Both the position numbers and the translations under genes were made by a program. DNA of 64,000 nt from Candidatus Obscuribacterales bacterium (GTDB lineage: Bacteria; Cyanobacteriota; Vampirovibrionia; Obscuribacterales; Obscuribacteraceae), in the NCBI GenBank assembly GCA_020050685.1, contig JAGVKG010000017.1, forward strand, positions 1-64,000. Reading direction: 5' to 3'. This document shows positions 63,881-64,000 of the stretch, in pieces. The notes below the pieces were generated by a model. That model saw only the letters and a program-made list of their open reading frames with translations, did no database searches and was not told where the DNA came from. Numbering within the stretch: the stretch's first letter is position 1; each line of letters begins with the position of its first letter.

Positions 63881-64000
63881 TTTGTACCTCCATCAGTCTG
63901 GCGACATATTTGGCCAGCACATCCACTTCGACATTGACTTTGTCATTGACGGAAAGCGTACCAAGCGTGGTTACCGCCAATGTGTGCGGAATTAAGGCAA
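63873..64000 (-). CDS. ribE: Riboflavin synthase alpha chain, C-terminal fragment
   Basis: The last 41 codons are in the window: ALIPHTLAVTTLGTLSVND, then KVNVEVDVLAKYVARLMEV, as in the second lumazine-synthase-like barrel of RibE, which turns two lumazines into riboflavin. The stop (63873-63875) overlaps the ribBA ATG. The order ribE-ribBA-ribH is standard; ribD would be expected beyond the window end. Confidence 0.9.
   Translation of the reverse strand, partial: ALIPHTLAVTTLGTLSVNDKVNVEVDVLAKYVARLMEVQNV

Overview
The window looks like chromosome from a free-living, Gram-negative-type bacterium with moderate GC and densely packed genes. Many proteins carry signal peptides, TPR repeats or zinc ribbons. 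The gene mix (SelB, secreted RHS and LamG giants, aromatic/fatty acyl-CoA genes, an isonitrile cluster, several toxin-antitoxin loci) would suit a large-genome environmental lineage such as the non-photosynthetic relatives of Cyanobacteria. That placement is inference only; no taxonomic marker in the window settles it.

Layout. 1-2652: minus-strand operon for an isocyanide (isonitrile) natural product: PvcA/IsnA-type isonitrile synthase, PvcB-type Fe/2-oxoglutarate oxygenase and a flavin monooxygenase cut by the window edge, preceded by a hairpin-plus-terminator leader (2723-2818). 3085-5629: selB and a secreted protein. 5796-11533: DedA protein, small unknowns, tRNA-Phe, zinc-ribbon protein, aminotransferase and VIT-type metal transporter. 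11541-13481: compact toxin-antitoxin island (DinJ/YafQ, VapB with a broken VapC, HigBA-like) bounded by two copies of the 3' end of the higA-like gene. 13508-23157: envelope-directed genes (TPR, SpoIID/LytB, YceI, Tat-exported transpeptidase-like protein, secreted AMMECR1 protein, thioester alpha-2-macroglobulin). 23131-26994: a probable defence pair (Abi C-terminal-domain protein and a zinc-hook AAA ATPase). 27084-29550: an IS66-family element that cut the last codons off a TPR gene.

30203-42664: two giant exported proteins transcribed together, a C39-peptidase/RHS protein and a protein alternating LamG-like and chitobiase-C-terminal-like modules. 42938-48488: VanW protein, polytopic membrane protein, secreted unknowns, PaaA-like di-iron protein and a stand-alone MshEN-like repeat protein. 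48679-53664: acyl-CoA cluster (PaaK-type ligase, hot-dog thioesterase, EthD protein, three crotonases), with a thiolase at 57125-58321 that probably works in the same pathway. 53732-58321: thiolase-ligA-small membrane protein-TPR transcription unit. 58488-60729: RDD protein and a reductase/SCP2 fusion. 60732-61754: two autoregulatory-looking HTH genes with duplicated promoter elements. 62092-64000: riboflavin genes ribE (partial)-ribBA-ribH.

The most noteworthy items are the isonitrile cluster with its leader RNA, the repeat-bounded toxin-antitoxin island, the IS66 scar with a reconstructable C-terminus, the zinc-hook ATPase/Abi pair, and the C39-RHS/LamG giant pair. All calls come from reading translations and motifs; no database search was run.
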